The notes beneath the pieces were generated by a model, which searched no databases, had not been told where the DNA came from, and saw only the letters and a list, made by a program, of their open reading frames with translations. Both the position numbers and the translations under genes were made by a program. From an uncultured Veillonella sp. (GTDB lineage: Bacteria; Bacillota; Negativicutes; Veillonellales; Veillonellaceae), in contig NZ_CAKPTN010000007.1 in NCBI RefSeq assembly GCF_934190855.1, positions 1 through 23,664 on the forward strand: DNA of 23,664 bases, read 5' to 3'. Below are positions 9,695 to 17,730 of this stretch, piece after piece. Position 1 is the first letter of the stretch. Each line of letters starts with the position of its first letter.

Positions 9695-10564
9695 ATGAAA
9701 CATAGTAGTTTGGCATGGTATGTAGCGGTGGCTTGTCTTGGCGGTAGCCTTTGCGTAGGTTCTGTAGTACAGGCGGATTCTCCGACAACGGTGAATGATG
9801 CGGCCGCACAAGCAGAGCAGATGGCGCTCAAGCAAAAACAGCAGTACCAAGCCGAAACAGAAACAATGGGGCTCTTATGGATGCGTACCTCTGCGGAGTA
9901 CAGAGCTCTGGCGTATCAAGGGTACAATGTGGCGCTAAATCTTGTTAAGATGGCCGTTACGGATCCATCTCATCAAAGAAAACCTCTTGCTATCGTTCTT
10001 GATGCGGACGAAACCGTAGTGGATAATACTAAACTGATGGGTGAAAGCGTTGCTAATGGCAATGGTCGCTTCGATGCTCCTTGGTGGCGTCAAGCTGTGC
10101 ACCAAGGTAAATCGCAAGCCATGCCAGGTGCCGCTGAATTCCTAAATGAAGTACATAAACAAGGGGTAGAAATATTCTACGTTTCAAACCGCTATGCACC
10201 TGTTAACTATGATGCAACAGTACAAAACTTTAAGGAACTAGGATTCCCATCCGTCGATAAAGAACATGTACTACTATTCGAAAAAGACTCTGATAAACAA
10301 CCTCGTTTTGATGCAATCACTAAGAAATACAACGTCATTTTGTATATGGGTGATAATGCAGGGGACTTCCCAATCGGCACAAAAGGTAAGACCTTAGCTG
10401 AAAGAAATGCTATCATCGATGAACATAAAGAAGACTTTGGTACTACCTTTGTAGTATTCCCAAATCCTGCCTACGGGTCCTGGGTAAGTGCATTAGCAAA
10501 AGGCTACCAAAACCTTAGCCCAGAAGAACAAAAACAAGTGAATAACCAATACCTACAACAATAA
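9695..10564 (+). CDS. HAD-family acid phosphatase, 5'-nucleotidase lipoprotein e(P4) type
   Basis: A 289-residue exported phosphatase of the class B/C acid phosphatase group. The N-terminus is a signal peptide; cleavage after VVQA28 by signal peptidase I looks best, although cysteines in the hydrophobic core (AVAC, SLC) leave a lipoprotein possible. HAD motif I is IVLDADETVVDN with the two catalytic Asp, motif II is FYVSNR, and motif IV is YMGDNAGDF. e(P4)-type enzymes dephosphorylate nucleotides such as NMN at the cell surface or in the periplasm so that nucleosides can be taken up; that role is inferred here. AGGAGG at 9684-9689 sets the start. It is monocistronic, ahead of tRNA-Arg. Confidence 0.9.
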   Translation: MKHSSLAWYVAVACLGGSLCVGSVVQADSPTTVNDAAAQAEQMALKQKQQYQAETETMGLLWMRTSAEYRALAYQGYNVALNLVKMAVTDPSHQRKPLAIVLDADETVVDNTKLMGESVANGNGRFDAPWWRQAVHQGKSQAMPGAAEFLNEVHKQGVEIFYVSNRYAPVNYDATVQNFKELGFPSVDKEHVLLFEKDSDKQPRFDAITKKYNVILYMGDNAGDFPIGTKGKTLAERNAIIDEHKEDFGTTFVVFPNPAYGSWVSALAKGYQNLSPEEQKQVNNQYLQQ

Positions 10565-10571
10565 GGATGCC

Positions 10572-10610
10572 TTGCGTATACTTTATTAAAAACGATATAA
10601 TAAAGTATAC
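10572..10610 (+). promoter_or_regulatory. tRNA-Arg promoter inside a 13-bp palindrome
   Basis: TTGCGT (10572-10577) and TATAAT (10596-10601) are 18 bases apart and place the start a few bases before the tRNA. The -10 lies in a perfect inverted repeat GTATACTTTATTA / TAATAAAGTATAC (10576-10588, 10598-10610). The hairpin is AT-rich with no T tract after it, so a terminator for the phosphatase gene is less likely. Confidence 0.55.
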
Positions 10611-10612
10611 AT

Positions 10613-10689
10613 GCGTCTATAGCTCAGTAGGATAGAGCAGCAGTTTCCTAAACTGCGTGTCACTGGTTCGATTCCGGTTAGGCGCACCA
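10613..10689 (+). tRNA. tRNA-Arg (anticodon CCT)
   Basis: A complete 77-base cloverleaf. The acceptor arm is GCGTCTA paired with TAGGCGC, followed by the discriminator A and an encoded CCA. The D arm is GCTC/GAGC, and the anticodon arm is GCAGT-TTCCTAA-ACTGC with anticodon CCT at 10647-10649. The T arm is ACTGG TTCGATT CCGGT. It reads AGG codons. It stands alone with its own promoter and terminator. Confidence 0.97.
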
Positions 10690-10695
10690 GTATAG

Positions 10696-10739
10696 AAAAG
10701 AAGGTATACGGCTTATAAAAGCCGTATACCTTCTTTTTT
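10696..10739 (+). terminator. Intrinsic terminator after tRNA-Arg
   Basis: A perfect 19-bp stem (10696-10714 with 10719-10737), loop ATAA, continuing into a T tract. Its core is GAAGGTATACGGCTT. Confidence 0.92.
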
Positions 10740-10747
10740 GTATTTTC

Positions 10748-10776
10748 TTGCAATTCTTATGAGCTAGAATTATAAT
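10748..10776 (+). promoter_or_regulatory. Promoter of the trimeric autotransporter gene
   Basis: TTGCAA (10748-10753) and TATAAT (10771-10776) with a 17-base spacer. Transcription would start near 10783, giving a leader of about 135 bases before the ATG. Confidence 0.7.
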
Positions 10777-10839
10777 ATTAGAGTAATATTCATACTTTAT
10801 TCATGTTAAATCATGAATGGTGCATAGAGGGTGCTATAC

Positions 10840-10876
10840 GATTCAGGTTTCATCAGGTAACTTTGAATCTTTTTTT
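10840..10876 (+). promoter_or_regulatory. Possible leader terminator (attenuator) of the adhesin gene
   Basis: In the leader, GATTCA (10840-10845) pairs with TGAATC (10864-10869), with inner GTT/AAC pairs, and seven T follow at 10870-10876. This has the form of a weak intrinsic terminator 40 bases before the start codon. TGAAT at 10815-10819 could pair instead with ATTCA at 10841-10845, which would give an alternative structure. Conditional readthrough is inferred. Confidence 0.4.
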
Positions 10877-10916
10877 GAGTATATTGTTTGTGTTGTCTTA
10901 AAAAGGGGTAAAACAC

Positions 10917-13061
10917 ATGAAAAAAGAATTACTTTTAACGGCTATGATTACCGCCGGTATTACTACAACAGCCTTTGCTGCATCTAACTTAGATATTAGC
11001 GCTACCACTGCAGCGCCATTAAACATGCAAAATTCTATTGCCTATGGTGGGGATAATAAAGTTGAGCAGGGTATGTTCTCCCCTGTAAAAAATATATTGC
11101 TTGGTGGCGACAAGAATACCGTTCGACCTTCCGCTAATGATACTATCACTTCTGGTACTAATAATACTGCATCTGGTCCGGGAAGTATCGTAGCAGGTTG
11201 GTATAATACAAACTCTGCTACTCACAGCTTGGTAGTAGGTACTAGCAATAATGTTGGTGGTACGAATAATATTGTAGGTGGCTTTAAACAGGTTAATAAT
11301 GACAATGCAATTAACTCTTTATTAATTGGTAACCATAATAGCGTTGATGGTCAGAACTCTGTGGCTTTAGGCATGAATAACACCGTTAAAGGCAATAATG
11401 CTTTGGTAGGTGGTACTGGTGCTAAGGTTCAAGGTAATAATGCTATTGCCTTTGGCGACAGTGCGAAAGCAACGTATGATGATGCGTATGCTATTGGTCG
11501 TAAAGCTGAAGCAACTGCTCAAAATACTGTTGCTATCGGTAACAATGCAAAGGCCAATAATGACATGGGTACAGCGATTGGCTATAATGCAAAAGCAAAA
11601 AATGATTACGCTACAGCAGTAGGTTATAGTGCGAGTGGTACAGGTAATCAGTCCTCTGCGTTTGGTTTTAATGCAGAAGCAACGGCTATGAATACAACTG
11701 CAGTTGGCTCCTATGCGAATGCTAGCGGTGCGTACTCCACAGCGTTAGGCTTTAAAACAGTGGCTTCTAATGAAGACGCTGTGGCATTAGGTAATTATTC
11801 TACTAGTGCTGGTAAAAGTGCCTTTGCTGCTGGCACTTTAGCGAATGCAGCAGAAAAGGACTCTTTAGCAATCGGTCATAGTGCAAGTACAACTAAGGAA
11901 AATGGTATCGCTATCGGTACAAATGCATCTGTAACTGGTGTGGATTCTATTGCTATCGGCAAAGCCGCAAATATTGCTAAAGCGGGTAGCATTGTAATTG
12001 GTAGAAATACGACAGCAGATGAATTAGCAGTATCCATTGGTACTGACTCTGTAGCAACTGGTTGGGGTGGTACTGCAGTAGGTACTATTTCCAAAGCAAC
12101 TGGTGCTCAATCCACTGCTATCGGTGATAATGCGCAAGCATCTGATACATACTCCACAGCACTTGGGGTATCTTCTGTAGCTTCTGGCAGAGCGGCTAAT
12201 GCGATTGGCCTTTCTAAAGCGACAGGCTTTGCATCTAATGCCATTGGTTTCATTGCAGAGGCTTCTGGTAAAAACGCTACTGCGATCGGCAATGCAGCTA
12301 AAGCTCTAAATGAAAATTCGATTGCTATTGGTACAAATGCGAAGGCTGCTACAGATAACAGTATTGCACTAGGTGCTAAGTCTGTTACAGATACAGCTGT
12401 GTCTACTAGTTCCGGTGTTATTGGCGGCAGAACTTATAACTTTGCTGGTGGAAATGCGGTTGGTACATTGAGCATTGGTGATAGTGGTGCAGAACGTACC
12501 ATTACAAATGTAGCGGCAGGTCGTGTGTCTGCTACATCTACAGATGCAGTCAATGGTTCCCAACTACACGCTATTAAAGATGTAGTAGATAATCATGAAA
12601 ACCGCATCACTACTATAGAAGGCGATATTAATACATTAAATAATCGTATTGTTAATGGTGGCGCTAATAGCTTAAATGAAGCTAAATCCTACACTGATCA
12701 ACAAGTATCTAGCATAGCGGCGGCTTCTGCAGCACTCGCTGGCTTGCATCCATTAGATTTCGATAAACATGATAAATGGTCCTACTCCGTTGGCTTTGGT
12801 AACTATAAAAATGCTAATGCAGCGGCGTTAGGTGCCTTCTATCGTCCTAATAAAAACACCATGTTTAATGCTGCTACTACCGTTGGTAACGGCCGTAATT
12901 CTATTAGCTTAGGTGCTAATTTCAAATTTGGTAAAAGCTCTGAAGAGGTAACTACTGAAGATGCAGCACAACTTAAGAAAGATATGAAAGACTTAGCTGA
13001 AAAATATAATGAGTTAGAACGAAAATATACTGAATTAGCAGCTAAATTAGAATCTAAATAA
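10917..13061 (+). CDS. Trimeric autotransporter adhesin (YadA-like head, neck and anchor)
   Basis: A 714-residue type Vc surface adhesin. Signal peptide residues 1-21 end in AFA. From about residue 95 to 490 it is made of 14-residue YadA-head repeats of the form AxAxGxxAxAxGxxSxAxG, forming a left-handed beta-roll in the trimer. A neck follows (ITNVAAGRVSATSTDAVNGS at about 529-548), then a short coiled-coil stalk with HENRITTIEGDINTLNNRI, and the YadA anchor from LAGLHPLDF (607) to FKFG (669-672), which trimerises into the outer-membrane barrel. Unlike YadA, the chain does not end at the last strand: a 42-residue heptad-rich, Lys/Glu-rich tail follows. Such proteins mediate attachment and biofilm formation. 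The gene is monocistronic with its own promoter and terminator. Confidence 0.93.
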   Translation: MKKELLLTAMITAGITTTAFAASNLDISATTAAPLNMQNSIAYGGDNKVEQGMFSPVKNILLGGDKNTVRPSANDTITSGTNNTASGPGSIVAGWYNTNSATHSLVVGTSNNVGGTNNIVGGFKQVNNDNAINSLLIGNHNSVDGQNSVALGMNNTVKGNNALVGGTGAKVQGNNAIAFGDSAKATYDDAYAIGRKAEATAQNTVAIGNNAKANNDMGTAIGYNAKAKNDYATAVGYSASGTGNQSSAFGFNAEATAMNTTAVGSYANASGAYSTALGFKTVASNEDAVALGNYSTSAGKSAFAAGTLANAAEKDSLAIGHSASTTKENGIAIGTNASVTGVDSIAIGKAANIAKAGSIVIGRNTTADELAVSIGTDSVATGWGGTAVGTISKATGAQSTAIGDNAQASDTYSTALGVSSVASGRAANAIGLSKATGFASNAIGFIAEASGKNATAIGNAAKALNENSIAIGTNAKAATDNSIALGAKSVTDTAVSTSSGVIGGRTYNFAGGNAVGTLSIGDSGAERTITNVAAGRVSATSTDAVNGSQLHAIKDVVDNHENRITTIEGDINTLNNRIVNGGANSLNEAKSYTDQQVSSIAAASAALAGLHPLDFDKHDKWSYSVGFGNYKNANAAALGAFYRPNKNTMFNAATTVGNGRNSISLGANFKFGKSSEEVTTEDAAQLKKDMKDLAEKYNELERKYTELAAKLESK

Positions 13062-13068
13062 TATAATC

Positions 13069-13107
13069 AAAACTCCTACAAGATTTTTCTTGTAGGAGTT
13101 TTTTTTT
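13069..13107 (+). terminator. Intrinsic terminator after the adhesin gene
   Basis: 14-bp stem AAAACTCCTACAAG / CTTGTAGGAGTTTT (13069-13082, 13089-13102), loop ATTTTT, followed by a T run to 13107. It separates the adhesin from the nine-gene array. Confidence 0.92.
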
Positions 13108-13121
13108 ATCCTATGCTTTTA

Positions 13122-13150
13122 TTATAAGTATTCCTTAATAATGATATAAT
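13122..13150 (+). promoter_or_regulatory. Probable promoter of the nine-gene array
   Basis: TTATAA (13122-13127), 17 bases, TATAAT (13145-13150). The -10 is perfect, the -35 is weak. Start near 13157 leaves a leader of about 90 bases that contains three short direct repeats. Confidence 0.5.
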
Positions 13151-13165
13151 TAAGATATATATTCA

Positions 13166-13196
13166 GTTACATATTCGGTTACATATTAGTTACATA
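13166..13196 (+). repeat. Three direct repeats of GTTACATA in the array leader
   Basis: GTTACATA occurs at 13166-13173, 13178-13185 and 13189-13196, spaced 12 and 11 bases, roughly one helical turn. The first two copies extend to GTTACATATT. This could be a regulator binding array or simply the result of slippage. Confidence 0.7.
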
Positions 13197-13244
13197 GTCA
13201 GCTAAACATTATATGTAAGCAACAGTATATGGGGGAGAGTGTAT

Positions 13245-14075
13245 ATGAGCTTTTACAATTGGATTCAAGAAAAACTATTTGATAATTTTGAAGAATGGCG
13301 CTTGAAGAGCCCTGGTTCTAATGGAAACGGTTTTAATATAGTCGGAATAGATAATACCTTAAAGGCTATGCATGATGGATTTTATATGTACATGGAGTTA
13401 TACCCACCTCATGCCATCGATGGATGTACAGCCATGAAAGCACGTGTAGGTAAAACGCAGGATGCAGTAGATTTATTCTTAGATATAGATGGCAAGACCT
13501 ATCGTATGGCTGATGTAAGTTATCCTGACGCAGTGAAGATGATGCGGGCTTTTATGAAAAAACGCAGAGTACCTGATTATAGTTTGTGTGTAGAAGCAGT
13601 GTATCTAGATATTGATCAGATGCGATCTACATTTACAGAGTTAGCAACGTTGTTGCTAGGCGATGCAAAACAAGCTAAATCGTTTATGACCAAGGTAAAG
13701 TTGAGCTCCCTGGAAGAATTGGAAGATAGCTGGTGGAACTTCTATGAGGAACTACTCTCTATAGGATATGCCGTAGAGTTAGACTGTAAATGTGAACTAG
13801 AGGATTTTATTTATCATGTACAGAAGTTAATACGTAATAAGTCTTTAGATACTAGAGAAAATCTAACTATTGATACAGCAGCATTAGATGAAGATCAAGT
13901 TATTATGGACTGGTGTGCTAGTCTTAATTCTACGTGGGAAAACTATACGTTAGTAGGCATGGACACAGGAACAGATAGCTTTGTACTTATGGTGCTTTCA
14001 AATGAGGAATTCAAAAGAGTCCAAGAACTAGCTAAAGAGCTATTACATAGAATCGATGTAGCTGAGCGATTATGA
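13245..14075 (+). CDS. Hypothetical acidic protein, first gene of the array
   Basis: A 276-residue soluble protein with no signal peptide or membrane segment. Two parts can be seen: an N-terminal part with MHDGFYMYMELYPPHAIDG and a helical middle (DSWWNFYEELLSIG), and a C-terminal part with MDWCASLNSTWENYTLVGMD, then DSFVLMVLSNEEFKRVQELA. That last pattern, a beta-rich DSxxL strand followed by an EEFxxLxxLA helix, recurs in uncharacterised small proteins of bacterial immunity and hypothetical clusters, but I cannot name the family. The ATG at 13245 is chosen because GGGGGAGA at 13231-13238 is spaced well; a GTG at 13239 is too close. Function unknown. Confidence 0.75.
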   Translation: MSFYNWIQEKLFDNFEEWRLKSPGSNGNGFNIVGIDNTLKAMHDGFYMYMELYPPHAIDGCTAMKARVGKTQDAVDLFLDIDGKTYRMADVSYPDAVKMMRAFMKKRRVPDYSLCVEAVYLDIDQMRSTFTELATLLLGDAKQAKSFMTKVKLSSLEELEDSWWNFYEELLSIGYAVELDCKCELEDFIYHVQKLIRNKSLDTRENLTIDTAALDEDQVIMDWCASLNSTWENYTLVGMDTGTDSFVLMVLSNEEFKRVQELAKELLHRIDVAERL

Positions 14076-14136
14076 TGGTGTTAGGCTATAGACTAGTTAT
14101 ATATTTGCTTGTATGTGATAAATAGGAGAGAGTCAT

Positions 14137-14952
14137 ATGAGTATTGTACGTCTACCAGAATATGAAGCAGAATTTGAATCGGAAGAGTTTGAAATTTATG
14201 CATTGCCGCGCAGTGATGCGAATGGGGCTAGTCCTTATTTAGATAAGTACCATAGACCACTGGTGGATACCGATGCTATCCTAGATACTCGAACTGGTGT
14301 GCTTGACCGTAGCGAAGGTATTTTGACGTGGATTATTGAAGGCCTTGAAGATAGATGGGGTTATTCTTTTGAGCCCCATGGGGTCTATAAATTATTAGTT
14401 AAGAAAGCAAAACCCTTAGAGGATTTGGGCTATATGCGCCCCTCTTGGAATAATCGCTATTATGTGCTTGAGGTGTTAGAGGAACATGCTAAACATAGCG
14501 AGTTAGAGGCGTTGTCGGCGTATTTGAAAACCCCTAAATACCTTCATACCGATAGGGGAGACTTCCTGTTAAATCGTGAGTATCAATATTACACAGCGAG
14601 AATTGATGATTATGCATTCACCCTTGATGTAGATGAGGGTTCTGATGAAAGCTGTACTGTAGCATTGGCTGCTTTCAATACAATAGGTAATTTCAAAGCA
14701 TTTGAACAACGAATTAGCGTATATATTAGTGAAAAATTGCTAGACCTTGCTAATGATTGGCTTGACAATGACGACCAAGATCCGATTACGTCAGACATAT
14801 TTGCCAAGCGTATTACGATGGGAGAATTGGCGTTTCGCAATGATGGCACCATAGAGGTATATTATGACGACGATGATATCTTCTGGGGGCACTGTATCAT
14901 AGCTCATATTGATGCAGATGGAAATCCTACTGATGCGGATATTGCAGGATAA
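14137..14952 (+). CDS. DUF2262 domain protein
   Basis: A 271-residue acidic protein. The second half matches the DUF2262 family as I recall it: a strand region YYTARIDDYAFTLDVD, a helical segment YISEKLLDLANDWLDNDD, then ITSDIFAKRITMGELAFRND and the signature YYDDDDIFWGHCIIAHIDAD with a closing DADIAG. The first half (residues 1-130) has a separate unknown region with WIIEGLEDRWGYSFEPHGVY. DUF2262 proteins have no established biochemical role; they often occur in clusters of small orphan or immunity-like genes. AGGAGAG lies just upstream in a leader that resembles that of the gene at 15476. It is 61 bases after the previous gene. Confidence 0.75.
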   Translation: MSIVRLPEYEAEFESEEFEIYALPRSDANGASPYLDKYHRPLVDTDAILDTRTGVLDRSEGILTWIIEGLEDRWGYSFEPHGVYKLLVKKAKPLEDLGYMRPSWNNRYYVLEVLEEHAKHSELEALSAYLKTPKYLHTDRGDFLLNREYQYYTARIDDYAFTLDVDEGSDESCTVALAAFNTIGNFKAFEQRISVYISEKLLDLANDWLDNDDQDPITSDIFAKRITMGELAFRNDGTIEVYYDDDDIFWGHCIIAHIDADGNPTDADIAG

Positions 14953-14972
14953 TCAATTAATGGAGCATCCTA

Positions 14973-15404
14973 ATGAGAAAATCGGAATTAATGACATTAT
15001 GGAATGTTGAAAGCTGGTCTGAAGAACCGTATGGCGTTTACTTTGTATCTCGCAGATTGGGCACTAATTGTTTAGAGAATGAAGGACAAGCCTTTCAAAA
15101 ACTTAATATTAGTTGCACCAATTATACTGAGGCTGAGGTGCTTTCACTACCAATATGGAAACAATTATATGTTCAATTAGATAAATTAGATCAACTAGCA
15201 CAGGAAATTATACAAAAGGAAATACCGCAAGAAGAGTCTGTTGTACTTACACTAACGGATATAATGTTAGATAAATCAGGTTGTTACGACGCATTTGCGC
15301 TAGGCTATGATGTGGGAGAATCCCCGGCAGGGCATCTATATGTTTTGGTTTCTTTTGATGAAAACTTTACGGTTCAACAAGATGTGATATACGAAACCTT
15401 ATAG
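14973..15404 (+). CDS. Hypothetical acidic protein (143 residues)
   Basis: A small soluble protein. The N-terminal half has WNVESWSEEPYGVYFVSRRL, and the C-terminal half has a predicted beta pair SGCYDAFALGYDVGESPAGH then LYVLVSFDENF. The layout, with a strand-rich C-terminus on a FALGYDxGESP motif, suggests a small domain of the kind found in SMI1/immunity-like sets, but I do not recognise the family. It starts 20 bases after the previous stop, with GGAGC just upstream, so co-transcription is very likely. Function unknown. Confidence 0.72.
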   Translation: MRKSELMTLWNVESWSEEPYGVYFVSRRLGTNCLENEGQAFQKLNISCTNYTEAEVLSLPIWKQLYVQLDKLDQLAQEIIQKEIPQEESVVLTLTDIMLDKSGCYDAFALGYDVGESPAGHLYVLVSFDENFTVQQDVIYETL

Positions 15405-15475
15405 AGTTGTTTTAAAGTGGTGATACTGGTGTTGTATTCTACCTAAAAATATAAGTGATATATAGGAGAGAGACC

Positions 15476-16156
15476 ATGGAAGATATGTATAAATTAGTCA
15501 AAGATTTCTTCAGTCATGATATGGATTTAGATGATTTATTTGATTCCGAAGCCATCATCTGGATTGACTGGCGTGAGGATGACGAAGATGTGGTGCGCTA
15601 TTTCAATGATATGATGGATGAGCCTATCGATATTCAAACCGTTAACAATGGCAAGCTCTATGGTGACGATATTGTGCTACAAAAGGGCGATAAAGAACTG
15701 CAAATTCCTTACGGTGATGAGAAAGATCGAGATGTAACGATCAAATACTTCAACGACTTCGTTCAGCCTGACTATGAGGTGCGTTGGTTTACTGAAAGCC
15801 TTGGAAACGATACGATCGGATTTACCGTGCTTTCAGGGGCAGAATGGGCCAATTTAAACGATGAGTTTGGGGCAGATACAGTTCGTTACTATTTTGAACC
15901 TATCAATATTGAAAGTAACATGTTTAATCTCGACATGGACGAAGTATTTGCACTACTGGCTTTACGAGAAAATAGTGACGGTGTGAATACTGACTTTAGT
16001 GTACAGTTAGATTGGATTACAATCAAAAACAAAGAAAAAGCCTTAATTGAACAAAAAGAAAAGGGACAAATAGACTTAAAGCAGTATATGGTCGCTAAAA
16101 AAGAAATTCAAAAGATTAAAGATGAGTTTGTAGCAGCTCATGGTGAGATGGATTAG
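15476..16156 (+). CDS. Hypothetical acidic protein (226 residues)
   Basis: A very acidic soluble protein. It opens with a helix MEDMYKLVKDFFSHDMDLDD, then AIIWIDWREDDEDVVRYFND, a beta-rich centre, and DYEVRWFTESLGNDTIGFTV with SGAEWANLNDEFG. The C-terminus is a charged helical tail (KAYxx-like IKNKEKALIEQKEKGQIDLK) not seen in its neighbours. The NDTIGF...EWxxLxxxFG pattern resembles the DSFVL...EEFxxVQELA pattern of the gene at 13245, so the two may share a domain fold. The ATG at 15476 is used because AGGAGAG at 15464-15470 precedes it; a GTG at 15455 lies before that site. Function unknown. Confidence 0.72.
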   Translation: MEDMYKLVKDFFSHDMDLDDLFDSEAIIWIDWREDDEDVVRYFNDMMDEPIDIQTVNNGKLYGDDIVLQKGDKELQIPYGDEKDRDVTIKYFNDFVQPDYEVRWFTESLGNDTIGFTVLSGAEWANLNDEFGADTVRYYFEPINIESNMFNLDMDEVFALLALRENSDGVNTDFSVQLDWITIKNKEKALIEQKEKGQIDLKQYMVAKKEIQKIKDEFVAAHGEMD

Positions 16157-16215
16157 GACAATCAGATAGAGACGATAAGAGATAGCAAATAGGAGAAATA
16201 ATAAGGGATAAAAAT

Positions 16216-16758
16216 ATGGATTATTTAAAAATATTACATGAAGATTCCAACTTGGCAGCAGATTTTGATGCTCTGTTTGATTTCTTTTTGCTCGATGAAC
16301 CTACAGAACGCGATGAGATTGAGGGGAAATGTACCTTTTCTATGGATGGAAAGGCTTTTGCTCGTGATGGTGCTGGCGGTGAATATCATCAATTAGAGGA
16401 TGGCTCTATCGGTTATGTCAGCAGCGAAGGTCAATGTGGTCGTATAGCTGAAAGTATAGATGATTTAATCCATTTATTGGTGTATAGCATTTGCTGGCAT
16501 GATTATTGTGACTCCAGCCAGTATACAGACATGGGTACTCTTGAAGCCTATGCCAATGAGCGTCATGATGAAATTGCTTCTTATACAGAAATGGATGTAT
16601 GGGAAACCGTTGTTAAGGCGCTAGGTATGCCTTCCGAAGCCAATGTGGCTGTTGAATTACAAAAGTTTTATGATGCAGCACATCGAGAACCTCTGTACCA
16701 AGGCTTTTACCATGAAGAAGATGGTAGTATTACGCCTTATGAAAGTCTATTCTTTTAA
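16216..16758 (+). CDS. Hypothetical protein, SUKH/SMI1-like features
   Basis: A 180-residue acidic protein. The centre contains FARDGAGGEYHQLEDGSIGY, then VSSEGQCGRIAESIDDLIHL and a Trp-rich helix VYSICWHDY. A FAxDGxGGxY turn followed by a Gly-rich strand and a short helix is typical of SUKH (SMI1/KNR4) and related immunity proteins, which bind toxin domains directly. This is recognition by pattern only. The C-terminal third is helical (DVWETVVKALGM, VAVELQKFYDAAHREP). It starts 59 bases after the previous gene. No cognate toxin is seen in the window. Confidence 0.7.
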   Translation: MDYLKILHEDSNLAADFDALFDFFLLDEPTERDEIEGKCTFSMDGKAFARDGAGGEYHQLEDGSIGYVSSEGQCGRIAESIDDLIHLLVYSICWHDYCDSSQYTDMGTLEAYANERHDEIASYTEMDVWETVVKALGMPSEANVAVELQKFYDAAHREPLYQGFYHEEDGSITPYESLFF

Positions 16759-16830
16759 TATGTAAAATGGGAAAATAATCAGCAATAAAAGAGTGTTTCA
16801 AGAGGTTTTGTGTTGTAATAGGAGAATCGT

Positions 16831-17637
16831 ATGGCAATTGATGGAGTAAAGATCATAGATAGTGATGACGGTCATGATATTTATAATGATATTGTTGAAC
16901 GATACAAGGATGGCGTCAGTATTGATACAATCATTTCTGAAATTTTAGGTGAGGAACAAAATTTTTGCACTGATGAGTTTTACACAGAAATTTATTGGAC
17001 TGCTGTGGCCTATTCGCTGTGGAAGATAGGTCATCTACCAGATGACGTCAAAGAGAAAGCCTTAGATATAATCGCTCAGGGCCCTCATGAGTTTTGGCTA
17101 GACATCGATAGTAAGGCCCTTAAACAGCGTCGAAAGGTATTAGATAAGCTAGCCGAACAGCTACAAAGTGAAAATCCAAAGCCGATTAAGGTTCGTAAAT
17201 CTAAAACGAAGCGAGAACCTTATTTTAAGGTGGGCGATGTATTAGCTGTTAAGTTTGAAAACGAGTATGGTGCTATATTCGTCTCTGACGTGGATCAATC
17301 ACCGCGAAAAATCGAGTACCATTTAGCCTGTACGCGGCTTTTACAAGAAGAAAAACCAACAATGGAGGACTTTCTAAATAGCAAAATCGCATGCCGAAAA
17401 GATAATACAAATTTTGGTATCGATACAGACTGTTGGTTCAATCATAAGGACCTAGGCCTGTTGCTAGAAAATTTAGAAATCATCGGAACCGTTGAACTCT
17501 ATCCATGTAAACTATGGACACTAGCACCAAGAGGCACGTTGGAGGACATCTATGAGGAGATTACAGATAGCCCTCGGATTGGAAAACTACGTCTTATAGA
17601 TACTTATGAATTGGTGAAAGCGGTTATTGAGAAATAA
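16831..17637 (+). CDS. Hypothetical protein with Imm26-like C-terminal domain
   Basis: A 268-residue protein with two parts. The N-terminal half (about residues 8-115) is helical, with DSDDGHDIYNDIVERYKDG and YWTAVAYSLWKIGHLPDDVK, and recalls DUF4259-like immunity-associated domains. A Lys/Arg-rich linker (KPIKVRKSKTKREP) leads to a beta-rich domain starting YFKVGDVLAVKFENEYGAIF, which resembles the opening strands of Imm26-type immunity proteins. Both assignments are tentative. The start has TAGGAG 12 bases upstream of the ATG. The basic linker stands out among its acidic neighbours. Confidence 0.7.
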   Translation: MAIDGVKIIDSDDGHDIYNDIVERYKDGVSIDTIISEILGEEQNFCTDEFYTEIYWTAVAYSLWKIGHLPDDVKEKALDIIAQGPHEFWLDIDSKALKQRRKVLDKLAEQLQSENPKPIKVRKSKTKREPYFKVGDVLAVKFENEYGAIFVSDVDQSPRKIEYHLACTRLLQEEKPTMEDFLNSKIACRKDNTNFGIDTDCWFNHKDLGLLLENLEIIGTVELYPCKLWTLAPRGTLEDIYEEITDSPRIGKLRLIDTYELVKAVIEK

Positions 17638-17669
17638 TCAGTGGCCAAAGGCGTTACTATATGGGCATA

Positions 17670-17705
17670 CATATAAAGAGATGCATATAAAAATGTACAT
17701 ATAAA
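17670..17705 (+). repeat. Three 14-bp-spaced direct repeats of CATATAAA
   Basis: CATATAAA at 17670-17677, 17684-17691 and 17698-17705, each exactly 14 bases apart, in the 93-base gap before the next gene. The bases between the copies have diverged. Confidence 0.8.
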
Positions 17706-17730
17706 AGGTTACTATAAGGGTGTAAATACA

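Noticed and set aside
10576..10610. 13-bp palindrome as terminator of the phosphatase gene
   Set aside because: The stem is AT-rich and no T tract follows; it contains a good -10 for the tRNA instead.
10613..10689. tRNA-Arg as an integration site for a mobile element
   Set aside because: No integrase, no repeated tRNA 3' end and no phage gene is seen in the window.
17670..17705. Repeats as a CRISPR array
   Set aside because: Units are 8-14 bases with no spacers of usual length and no cas genes nearby.
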